A stretch of DNA of 12,149 nucleotides. Origin: an uncultured Alphaproteobacteria bacterium. Its GTDB lineage: Bacteria > Pseudomonadota > Alphaproteobacteria > RF32 > CAG-239. The position numbers were made by a program, and so were the translations under genes. The notes beneath the pieces were generated by a model. That model was given only the letters and a program-made list of their open reading frames with translations, made no database searches and was not told the origin of the DNA. The DNA lies in contig CAJTJB010000017.1 in assembly GCA_910576955.1 (NCBI GenBank), forward strand, positions 1-12,149, given 5' to 3'. Shown in pieces: positions 5,688 through 12,149 of the stretch; position 1 is the first letter of the stretch; every line of letters begins with the position of its first letter.

Positions 5688-6743
5688 TCACCGCCCGCGG
5701 GCAGTGTCTAGAATACGAGACAGTTTTTGCTTCAAAACCTTTCTTGCCTTTTTTTCTTTTGAAAGTTTGGGATTGATTTCACCTTTCACCGGAGAAACAT
5801 TAGACCTCGCCATTTCTTTCAAATCAGCATAATATTCTGTAATATCTTTTCCGTCTCTATAAAGTTTTCGGCTGGCTTCCGTCCCGTCGCTATTATATAA
5901 AATACTGGCTCCGTTTTTTTTGTCAGCGGAATATGAAGTTTTTTCGGTTATGCGCCCTTCTTTATCATAATAAGTAAAAACGCCATCTTTTTTACCCTCT
6001 TTATAACTGCCTTCTTCTGCTATACGACCGGAATTGCCGTAATACTGTTTATACGGACCGTCTTTCAGACCGTTCTTTTGCATATATGCCTCACCGGAAC
6101 GATCATCTCTACACCATCCGTTAGCTTGAATTTCATACCAAGAGCCACCACTCTCGCTGTGCTCATAAACAACGGTTCCGTCTTTATATTGTTTTTCAAG
6201 TTCGGGTCTGTCGTAAGTATATCTCAACACATCCCCGCTAAATTCCCCGTCAGCATACATACCTCGTTTAATATGATAACTTTCTCTGGCAATAGCATCA
6301 TAATATCTGTCAAGCCATCCCGTTTTTTGATAATACGCGCCATCCAGATTTCCGGCTTGATAGGTAGCTCTGATTTTTTCTATGTACGTATGCCCAAACT
6401 TGGTTTCATATCGTACCTCATAACTACACTCGCCGTCTAACTTTCCGTCTTTATAATTTCCGCAGATTTCCCGAATATATCTGCTTTTTACATCTTTATT
6501 ATTTTCACCCCATTCGGAGAATTCAATATCATCAAACTTCTTAATCGGTCCCTTCACATAAAAGCTGCCGTTTCTCACCCCATCCTTAAAATTTTCTTCT
6601 GCCAGAACAGTCTTTCCGTCCTTATCGTAATAAATATGAGCCCCGTTCAATGCACCGTCTTTAACATTGATTATCTCGCGCAAAACCCTGTTTTTATCAT
6701 AAATGCGGTTTTCGCCTTCAACTAATTTTCTTCTTGTACTCAT
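5688..6743 (-). CDS. YwqK/MORN-type repeat protein
   Basis: A 351-aa soluble protein built of short beta-hairpin repeats with the pattern G.Y.DG...G....YY..G. Clear units include DGALNGAHIYYDKDGK (about residue 29), NYKDGKLDGECSYEV (about 96), TYQAGNLDGAYYQ (about 127), MYADGEFSGD (about 162) and a run at about 224-306 (NGLKDGPYKQYYGNSGRI, SYKEGKKDGVFTYYDKEGRI, NGASILYNSDG, LYRDGKD). A lysine-rich tail follows (KLSKEKKARKVLKQK, about 326-344). Databases often call such proteins 'toxin-antitoxin system YwqK family antitoxin', but no LXG/YwqJ-like toxin is next to it, so an antitoxin role is unproven; a binding scaffold is equally likely. I chose the ATG at 6741-6743, with GGGGGA about 8 nt upstream. 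A TTG five codons earlier is also in frame. It has a consensus promoter and strong terminator and lies between copies of a tRNA-Glu 3'-end repeat. Confidence 0.88.
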   Translation of the reverse strand: MSTRRKLVEGENRIYDKNRVLREIINVKDGALNGAHIYYDKDGKTVLAEENFKDGVRNGSFYVKGPIKKFDDIEFSEWGENNKDVKSRYIREICGNYKDGKLDGECSYEVRYETKFGHTYIEKIRATYQAGNLDGAYYQKTGWLDRYYDAIARESYHIKRGMYADGEFSGDVLRYTYDRPELEKQYKDGTVVYEHSESGGSWYEIQANGWCRDDRSGEAYMQKNGLKDGPYKQYYGNSGRIAEEGSYKEGKKDGVFTYYDKEGRITEKTSYSADKKNGASILYNSDGTEASRKLYRDGKDITEYYADLKEMARSNVSPVKGEINPKLSKEKKARKVLKQKLSRILDTARGR

Positions 6744-6774
6744 CGGAATATCCCCCAATATTAAATATGCAATC

Positions 6775-6803
6775 AGAATACACGATTTTCTCTTTTATGT
6801 CAA
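6775..6803 (-). promoter_or_regulatory. Sigma70-type promoter of the YwqK-type gene
   Basis: On the minus strand, perfect TTGACA (6798-6803), a 17-nt spacer and TATTCT (6775-6780). Transcription would start near 6768, about 25 nt before the ATG at 6743 and just inside the TTG option at 6758, which supports the ATG. Confidence 0.75.
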
Positions 6804-6851
6804 CATCAATCAATACATCAATTTGCTCCGCATAACAAAAAGCCCCGCAAG

Positions 6852-6899
6852 CAACAAAAAAAGCCCCCTTTTTCAAGAGAGCTTTTTCAAATTGGTGAT
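6852..6899. repeat. Direct repeat, right copy (tRNA-Glu 3' end plus terminator)
   Basis: Partner of 5634-5680, offset by about 1219 bp. The 23-nt block at 6877-6899 includes the last seven bases of the tRNA gene, including its encoded CCA. Together the copies bracket the YwqK-type gene and its promoter. Confidence 0.8.
6856..6887 (-). terminator. Rho-independent terminator of tRNA-Glu
   Basis: On the minus strand AAAAAGCTCTCT pairs with AGGGGGCTTTTT around a TGAAAA loop, a 12-bp stem with two T-G pairs, followed by more Ts. It begins six bases after the tRNA 3' end. Confidence 0.85.
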
Positions 6900-6967
6900 C
6901 CCAACGGGATTTGAACCCATATTACCGCCGTGAAAGGGCGATGTCCTAACCATTAGACGATGGGACC
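6893..6967 (-). tRNA. tRNA-Glu (anticodon UUC)
   Basis: The minus strand folds as a full cloverleaf of 75 nt with an encoded CCA. The acceptor arm GGTCCCA (6967-6961) pairs with TGGGATC (6903-6897), with one G-T pair, then discriminator A. The anticodon loop CTTTCAC lies in a CC...GG-closed stem and gives anticodon TTC. The T arm is GGGTTCAAATCCC, and the D region has TCTAATGGTTAGGAC, as usual for tRNA-Glu. It has its own promoter and terminator and is not part of an rRNA operon. Confidence 0.97.
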
Positions 6968-6985
6968 AACAGCAGAACAAGAGCG

Positions 6986-7014
6986 TTTATACAGATAAAA
7001 AACTAATAAGTCAA
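6986..7014 (-). promoter_or_regulatory. Promoter of tRNA-Glu
   Basis: On the minus strand, TTGACT (7009-7014), a 17-nt spacer and TATAAA (6986-6991), predicting a start about 12 nt before the tRNA 5' end. Confidence 0.75.
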
Positions 7015-7090
7015 CACTTCTTTTCATTTTTTTTGCATATTTTCACAAAAAAACACACAAACAAAGCAAAAACAGCCACTTAAAGCAAAA

Positions 7091-7927
7091 TTATTTTTCT
7101 GCCGCAGCCGCCTGTTCGCGTTCCAGAATCTCTTTCATCATGTCCACAGCCTCGCCGTCGACGCTATCGTCTAACGGATTTTCATCAGCCAAAACAACAG
7201 GTTCGCCAGCCGGCGCATTTTCCGTTGCCGATTCTGCGTTTTTTCCCTCGTCTTCGGCACTATCGGCAACAACCGAAATTTCTGGCTCGCCAGCCGTTTC
7301 GCCGCTAATGCTTTCTTCAACCGGAATTGCCTCCGCCGACCCACCGGCAGCTTCATCCGCCGCCGCAACATCTTCAGAAACCGAAACGGCATCCGCTACC
7401 GCCGCTTCGCCGCCGTCCGTCCGCACTTCCACAATCTCGACCACTTCGCCGTTGTCATCGGTAATCTCAATCACCTGCTCGTTAAACGCCGCCGTTTCAG
7501 CCACAGGCTGCGGTTCCGGCACGGGCAGGATAATTTTTTCGAGAGCAGATTCCGGTTTTGCCACCGCTTCCGCCCGCGTATGAACTTCATGCAGATATCC
7601 CAAAAATTCCGCCGCCGACACGCCGCCCGCGCGCTCGGGGACAGATTCAGAAACAGGCTTTTCCGCCGCCGACACGCCGCCCGCGCGCTCGGGGACAGAT
7701 TCAGAAGCAGGCTTTTGCGCCACCGGCATAGCCGCAGGTTCTGCAGCGGCAAGCGGCAACGCATCTGCCGTACGGTTTCTGACATAAATAACCGTCGCCT
7801 CGTCCAGCGGAGCTTCTTTGCGCTCAAATTCCGCCGCCGCGCCAAACAAAACCAACATAGCCAACACCGCCGCCGACAGTTCCATCTTGCTTTTAGCCGC
7901 CATTTTAGCCGTTTCCTGATTATCCAT
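7091..7927 (-). CDS. Acidic, membrane-anchored hypothetical protein with 18-aa duplication
   Basis: I do not recognise this 278-aa protein. It has a short polar start (MDNQETAKMAAKSK), one hydrophobic helix at about residues 15-33 (ELSAAVLAMLVLFGAAAEF) and then a long, low-complexity Ala/Glu/Val/Asp-rich region. That topology suggests a single-pass protein with a flexible acidic domain outside the membrane. Residues 72-89 and 90-107 are an almost exact duplication (SESVPERAGGVSAAE). Segments such as VIEITDDNGEVVEIVEV (about 151-167) are more ordered. The frame is open to an ATG at 7981, but a near-consensus promoter (7961-7989) predicts a start near 7954, and the ATG at 7925-7927 has GCGGAG six bases upstream, so I chose it. 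It follows the polyvalent protein gene by 66 nt. It may be an accessory product of the same element, but the spacing and own promoter leave this open. Confidence 0.75.
   Translation of the reverse strand: MDNQETAKMAAKSKMELSAAVLAMLVLFGAAAEFERKEAPLDEATVIYVRNRTADALPLAAAEPAAMPVAQKPASESVPERAGGVSAAEKPVSESVPERAGGVSAAEFLGYLHEVHTRAEAVAKPESALEKIILPVPEPQPVAETAAFNEQVIEITDDNGEVVEIVEVRTDGGEAAVADAVSVSEDVAAADEAAGGSAEAIPVEESISGETAGEPEISVVADSAEDEGKNAESATENAPAGEPVVLADENPLDDSVDGEAVDMMKEILEREQAAAAEK
7607..7714. repeat. 54-bp tandem duplication inside a coding region
   Basis: Units at 7607-7660 and 7661-7714 match in 53 of 54 positions (GAAACAG versus GAAGCAG). The length is a multiple of three, so the reading frame is kept and the protein gains an 18-residue repeat. 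The near-identity points to a recent event. Confidence 0.9.
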
Positions 7928-7960
7928 CTTACACTCCGCCATAAAAACAACAATAAAAGC

Positions 7961-7989
7961 ATTATAAAACTGCCGGCACATTTTTGCAA
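7961..7989 (-). promoter_or_regulatory. Sigma70-type promoter upstream of the acidic membrane protein gene
   Basis: On the minus strand, TTGCAA (7984-7989), a 17-nt spacer and a perfect TATAAT (7961-7966). It lies in the 66-nt gap after the polyvalent gene stop and decides the start of the downstream gene at 7927. Confidence 0.75.
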
Positions 7990-7993
7990 CCCT

Positions 7994-10900
7994 TTACTTG
8001 ATTTTTTTCTTCAAAAACTGCAACAACCGCCATCCATCGCGTGAAAGCGGTCTATTTTTGATTTCAAGCTTATCGGTCAGCGTCTTCAGCCATCTTCTGT
8101 AAAAATCGGCAGCATCGGTAATAATTCCGCCGCCTTTCAAATAATTGGTATTATTCAAAAGCCTCAAAAAGCGCACCACAAAATACTCGCGCACGCCCGC
8201 CTCAATAGCATCCGTTTTGCTCTCAAAGCTGCGCGGCAGTTCCTCCATCATCTCGTCTTTGTCTTTATGGAGAACAAACCACTTACCGTCAAATTCTTTG
8301 ACCACATAATAGTGCACAAACTCGTCTTTCAACTCGCTCATCACGTCCCAAAAGACCGAGGCGTGCGATTCGTTGCGGTGTTCGGTTTTCTCCATCAAAT
8401 CCCAAAAATAGTGGAACGTTTCATGCACCAGCGTATCGGCATCAGCGGTTTCAAACAGCGTAATCGTCCTGTCCGCGCTGTCAAAAGCGCCCTTTGCCAA
8501 CACATCGAGCGTCCGGCGGTAATTGCGTGAATCTTCCTTAATAATCTCGGCAAATTCCTCATACGGGTCAATCATCTCGGGCATATATTTCTTGTCCGAA
8601 ACAACACCGCAATTGGTTTCTTCCTTAACAGCGCGCAAATCCCCCGCCAATTCGAAAAACGGCTTATCCTTAAGCTGCTGTTCAGAAAGGTTCATCCTCG
8701 AAACAAGCGCGCGTTCGTCCACCGCCCCCTGCGAGGTAATCCCCGCCCAAGGCATCAACCCGGCACTATATCCGCCGTTAGCTCTGGCTTCCGCCATCAC
8801 CATCGCCGCGTTCATCCGTTTAATCTGCTGCAAATCGCCAAAAGCCAGATGCCGCAAGCGTATGCCCCCTTTTTGCATTCCCGCGCCATATTTTTTGCGC
8901 ACCCGCAAATAAAGCTTGTCATAATCGACCGTTTTAAACGAGATTTTTTGCACCTTATCGGGCGCAGGCGCATCAACGTCGGCAGATTGAGCCAACCCCG
9001 CCAGCGGCAGCGGATAAGTATTTTCCACAATAAACTCTTCCATATTCACGCGCGGCAGATAATGGTCGACATATTCTTCCAAATCCGTAAGTGTCAGGCT
9101 CTCGAGTTTTTTTCTGGCCATAAAAATTTGCCGGTTCATAAAGTTTCGCCGCTCTTCTTCAGTCAGGGAATAGTCAAATTCCTCAATATCCTGAATAACA
9201 AACGCCGCCCCTTTTAAGAGCACTTCTTTCAACTGGTCCTTGCCAACTTCCGCGGGGTTAATCTCCAACACATACCCTTTGTTAACGTCATAATAGGCAT
9301 GATACGGCGCGTGGTTTTTCAAAATGGCAAAGCTGATGTTCATATCCGCCAAAGTCGGATAATTGGCAAACAGCTGCGGATGCTCCAAAATATCCCCCAA
9401 ATGCTTGGGTTCTTTTTTCTTGCGTTCCATCAGTTCCAGCACGGTATCCAAATCAATCTCGCCGTTGTTCGGGGTTTCCACACTGTCTTTGCTTTTAAAG
9501 CCGGTATATTCGGGCGGCAGGCTTTTCAAAAACTCGTCGTTTTTGATTTTCTGCAGATATTTGTCGACCTTAAAAATTTTCTCTTCCACATCCAAATATC
9601 CGGCAAGGATTCTTTTATCCTCATCGGTCATATAGTTAAACTTTCTCTGTGCCAGAAAATCCTCGCTCGCCGTTTTAGGCAGATACGCCCGTTTATAGCT
9701 TTCGGGATAAATGTTTTTTCGGCTCATATCAGGCGTAAACGCGCCGGAAAACAGCCGGTAATAGCCATAAGCCTGATCTTTTTCAATATCTTCAAAAAAA
9801 TACGGATATTTCTCAAGCATAAGCCGTTTAACTTCCGCCATACGCGCCTGCTTGCGCCGTGTCGTGCGATAAAAGACCTCGGCCAGCCCTTCAAGAAAGC
9901 GCGGATCGTCTTTATAGCGTTCCGACATAGTGTGTGCCAAAGCCGTAAAATCATCGTTGTCCCTAACGCCCGTGCGCTCATTCCAATACGCTTGAAAAAA
10001 CTCGTGCCTGCGGCGCGCTTCAAACAATCCCATAATATACTGGTATTGCTCTTCCGTAAAGTCAAACGTCGTCCGCCCTTCGCCTTTTTCCATAAAGTCA
10101 ACCAGCTCGTCCACGCTTTTAAAATCCGAGCTGTCAGGGTGCATCGTGCGATATTTCCGAAACAAATCCGTCAAAAGGGCATCTTCAATCTCGCGCCTTT
10201 GCCGGTCTGCCTCGCTGATAACTTCAAACACCCCGAGTTTTCTTTCCGGCTCCACACCCTCCATCTCGGCAATATGCTTGTCTTCCAGATATTTGTAAAA
10301 ATCAACATAAAACGAACCAAAATTGTTCATCGCCGTACCGCGCAAAGCCGCCGCCAAATACGCCTTGATTTTTTCCATCTCGATTTTGTGGTCATGCAGC
10401 ATATCAATCGCCATTTCATTGATGTTCAAATCTTCCCAGCGTTTAACCGTAGCGTCCCTGTCGCTGATTTCCATGCGCCATTTGCCGTCGCCGCCGAAAT
10501 GCCACCCCGTATTCTGCCAAATCACGAGCGGGTCAACTTTGTTATCAAACATCGTCATCGCCTGCGTGAGCATATTCGTATCCGCCTGCTTGGCGTTAAT
10601 ACCTATAAGCGAAAACGACACCGACTGTTCGGGCAGTTTTTTTGCCAAAAACGAAGCGGCATCTGCCCGTTTGAGCTGCGGCAAATAGCCGTCAATCAAT
10701 TTCCGCGGCGTCATCTCGGGGTTAAACTGATACAAGCTGACCGCGTTTGCCTCAAACAGCCGTGCCGCCGCTTTGGCTTTGTTTTCATCGCCGAGCACCG
10801 GCAAAAAACGATCATACATTTCGGTATAAACCTCATCAAACCCTTGCACGTCGCCGCGTTTTTCCGCCCGTTCCCGGCGGTTTTTGGCAGAGCGCGCCGC

Positions 10901-12149
10901 CAAATCCATCTGCCGCAGGTTTTCTTTCAGGTTCGCCCCGAGAATTTTCTCAAACGCCTCGGGCTTTTGCTCAATCAGCGCCATCATATTTTTCTCATAG
11001 AGGTCAAGCTCTTCGTCTGTCACTCCTTTAAGGCGGATTTTGCGCCGCGCCTTGTTGAGGCTGTCCTGCGCAAAATAAGCCCCGCCCGAGGGAACGGAAA
11101 CCATAGCGCTGCCGGCAAACGCCCCGAGCGCACTCTCCAGCAGCCCCTCAAACAAATCCTGCGTATCGTCCAACCCGGCTTTGCGAACCAGATTTTCCGC
11201 CAGCATCTGCTGCAAAACTTCGCTGCCAACCTCGCGTAACGGAGCGCCGAGCATTTCCGCCGCCACCTTTTTAGAAGTGAGCTTGGCGTTTTTGGCAATA
11301 GTTTCGGGCAATGGGTCAAACAGCTTGTCAATAGCAAAGGTCACGCCCGCATTTGCCGCCGCCAGCGTATTGGCTTTGTCCACATCGCCGCCCTGCTCCA
11401 GCGTTTCGTTAAAGATTTCGCCTGCGCCGCCACCGGCAAAAAAGCCGTATGTTGCCCGCGCGCCGATAAGTTTAGCCAGACCGCCCATCGCCAACACCTG
11501 CGACGCCCCCGCCCCGACAGCATTGGCAAGTTTGCTCCAACTGGGGCTGTCTTCAAAAGCCTCGGCAGGCGTTGCCATAAAGCTGATGTTTTCAATATCG
11601 TCGGCATACGAGCGAAAAGCCGTACCGAGGTCTTTAAACAACTTTCCCGCCTGCGGCAAAACCGCGCCCGCGCCGGATGTCATAATCGTGACCGGCATTG
11701 AACCGTTTTCAAGGTTAGCCCCAAACATAGACAAGAGGTTTCCCGTGGTGCGCAGCGTATCCTGCCCGATAGAGCGCACACCGGCTTTAAGGGCTTCTTT
11801 GCCGAATTTTTTGCCGTCAAATTCGCCGAGCTTTCCCTCGTCATACGCCCATTTATAAGAGGCAACATCTTCGCCGAGGCGTTTAATCCCCTCCCAATAG
11901 TTAGAAAGGTCAGCCGCCTCGCGCAGCCATTTCCCCGCCATTGCAAAGCTTGAAAACGGCGCATCCTGGTCCACCGTTTCGGCTTTAAAAACCGGCACTG
12001 CCAAATTCTGCTCATTAGAAAGGTATTGAAACGACCCCGCTGCATCATCACCCACGGCGCTGCCACTTCCTCCCCCTTGAGAGGATATTTCATCGTTGCC
12101 CGTGGCGCTGCCACTCCCTCCCCCTTGAGGGGACATTTCACTCCCGAAA
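7994..12149 (-). CDS. Phage/mobile-element polyvalent protein with two zincin-like modules (5' end probably outside window)
   Basis: A protein of at least 1380 aa (numbering from the ATG at 12136). The frame stays open to the window edge and that ATG lies inside a 16-aa repeat, so the true start is probably further right. Residues 1-33 are two Gly/Ser repeats. Residues about 150-350 are Gly/Ala-rich and hydrophobic (GAGASQVLAMGGLAKLIGA; LLESALGAFAGSAM), as in phage proteins injected with DNA. TGWHFGGDGKWRMEI (543-557) and GDILEHPQLFANYP (914-927) match segments I know from large polyvalent proteins of phages and conjugative elements. After the latter, relatives carry LLHE.QH.IQ.IE.F; here it reads LLKGAAFVIQDIEEF (973-987), with no metal ligands. 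A second module, TLFETADADTLVHETFHYF (1226-1244), keeps an intact HExxH (1238-1242, bases 8411-8425). Such proteins are thought to enter the recipient with element DNA and counter host defences. No capsid, tail or integrase genes are in view, so the element type is inferred. Confidence 0.85.
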   Translation of the reverse strand, partial: FGSEMSPQGGGSGSATGNDEISSQGGGSGSAVGDDAAGSFQYLSNEQNLAVPVFKAETVDQDAPFSSFAMAGKWLREAADLSNYWEGIKRLGEDVASYKWAYDEGKLGEFDGKKFGKEALKAGVRSIGQDTLRTTGNLLSMFGANLENGSMPVTIMTSGAGAVLPQAGKLFKDLGTAFRSYADDIENISFMATPAEAFEDSPSWSKLANAVGAGASQVLAMGGLAKLIGARATYGFFAGGGAGEIFNETLEQGGDVDKANTLAAANAGVTFAIDKLFDPLPETIAKNAKLTSKKVAAEMLGAPLREVGSEVLQQMLAENLVRKAGLDDTQDLFEGLLESALGAFAGSAMVSVPSGGAYFAQDSLNKARRKIRLKGVTDEELDLYEKNMMALIEQKPEAFEKILGANLKENLRQMDLAARSAKNRRERAEKRGDVQGFDEVYTEMYDRFLPVLGDENKAKAAARLFEANAVSLYQFNPEMTPRKLIDGYLPQLKRADAASFLAKKLPEQSVSFSLIGINAKQADTNMLTQAMTMFDNKVDPLVIWQNTGWHFGGDGKWRMEISDRDATVKRWEDLNINEMAIDMLHDHKIEMEKIKAYLAAALRGTAMNNFGSFYVDFYKYLEDKHIAEMEGVEPERKLGVFEVISEADRQRREIEDALLTDLFRKYRTMHPDSSDFKSVDELVDFMEKGEGRTTFDFTEEQYQYIMGLFEARRRHEFFQAYWNERTGVRDNDDFTALAHTMSERYKDDPRFLEGLAEVFYRTTRRKQARMAEVKRLMLEKYPYFFEDIEKDQAYGYYRLFSGAFTPDMSRKNIYPESYKRAYLPKTASEDFLAQRKFNYMTDEDKRILAGYLDVEEKIFKVDKYLQKIKNDEFLKSLPPEYTGFKSKDSVETPNNGEIDLDTVLELMERKKKEPKHLGDILEHPQLFANYPTLADMNISFAILKNHAPYHAYYDVNKGYVLEINPAEVGKDQLKEVLLKGAAFVIQDIEEFDYSLTEEERRNFMNRQIFMARKKLESLTLTDLEEYVDHYLPRVNMEEFIVENTYPLPLAGLAQSADVDAPAPDKVQKISFKTVDYDKLYLRVRKKYGAGMQKGGIRLRHLAFGDLQQIKRMNAAMVMAEARANGGYSAGLMPWAGITSQGAVDERALVSRMNLSEQQLKDKPFFELAGDLRAVKEETNCGVVSDKKYMPEMIDPYEEFAEIIKEDSRNYRRTLDVLAKGAFDSADRTITLFETADADTLVHETFHYFWDLMEKTEHRNESHASVFWDVMSELKDEFVHYYVVKEFDGKWFVLHKDKDEMMEELPRSFESKTDAIEAGVREYFVVRFLRLLNNTNYLKGGGIITDAADFYRRWLKTLTDKLEIKNRPLSRDGWRLLQFLKKKIK
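12056..12149. repeat. 48-bp in-frame tandem repeat inside the polyvalent gene
   Basis: Units begin at 12056 and 12104 (GGCGCTGCCACT(T/C)CCTCCCCC), 48 bp apart. They encode SPQGGGSGSATGNDEI and SSQGGGSGSAVGDDAA on the minus strand. The core CCTCCCCCTTGAGRGGA is the same as in the extragenic repeats near 1987-2045. The second unit runs to about the window edge, so more copies may follow. Confidence 0.8.

Noticed and set aside
6703..6933. 76-aa plus-strand frame ending VIPTGFEPILPP
   Set aside because: It is an artefact of reading through the tRNA-Glu gene on the opposite strand.
7928..7981. Upstream ATG (7981) as start of the acidic membrane protein
   Set aside because: The -10 box at 7961-7966 lies inside that extension, and the ATG at 7927 has a well-spaced GCGGAG.
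9299..11239. 646-aa open frame on the plus strand
   Set aside because: It lies wholly antisense to the polyvalent gene, its composition (His, Arg, Phe, Lys, Gln rich) is typical of a complementary-frame shadow, and it has no family motifs.
12134..12136. ATG at 12136 as the true start of the polyvalent protein
   Set aside because: A GGGAG lies four bases upstream, so it cannot be excluded, but the ATG falls within a repeat unit whose equivalent codon in the next copy is Ile, and the frame is open to the window edge.

Overview
The window looks like a stretch of an alphaproteobacterial chromosome. A plausible source is one of the uncultured, host-associated Alphaproteobacteria, but that is inference. 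The supporting signs are the terB-like / rluB / rsmD housekeeping cluster and dense extragenic palindromic repeats of types common in alphaproteobacterial intergenic DNA: GTCATCCCTCGGC...GGGATCTC, ATTGCGAGG...GGCAATCTC, and CTCCCC...GGGGAG followed by GATGGGG. Base composition is mixed: the housekeeping genes and the large right-hand gene are moderately GC-rich, while the middle block is visibly AT-rich.

Layout. Bases 1-160 hold repeats only. Bases 161-1893 (minus strand) carry a compact ribosome-maturation operon read terB-like, then the 23S pseudouridine synthase (RluB type), then the 16S methyltransferase RsmD. Bases 1894-2302 are a repeat cluster with a 36-bp tandem array. Bases 2303-2800 (plus) encode a small three-helix membrane protein. 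Bases 2801-3366 are another repeat field. Bases 3437-3985 (plus) encode a lone unrecognised protein with its own promoter and terminator. Bases 4057-6743 (minus) are an AT-rich accessory block: a 360-aa unrecognised protein, a 58-aa single-helix membrane protein, and a YwqK/MORN-type repeat protein. The last two end in clear Rho-independent terminators, and the YwqK gene has a consensus promoter. A tRNA-Glu(UUC) gene at 6893-6967 has its own promoter and terminator.

Bases 7091-12149 (minus) carry a large phage/mobile-element 'polyvalent' protein, probably continuing past the right edge. It is followed by a 278-aa acidic, N-terminally anchored protein with a near-consensus promoter. The polyvalent protein contains two zincin-like modules. 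One has an intact HETFH motif; the other has lost all the expected metal ligands.

The points most worth a second look are these: the double-zincin polyvalent protein with one apparently dead site; a 48-bp in-frame repeat at its N terminus that shares its core with the extragenic palindromes; and a 47/48-nt direct repeat made of the tRNA-Glu 3' end plus its terminator, which brackets the YwqK-type gene as a 1.2-kb cassette. Two tandem extragenic repeat units also keep perfect hairpins with different stem sequences. I see no integrase, transposase or CRISPR array in the window.
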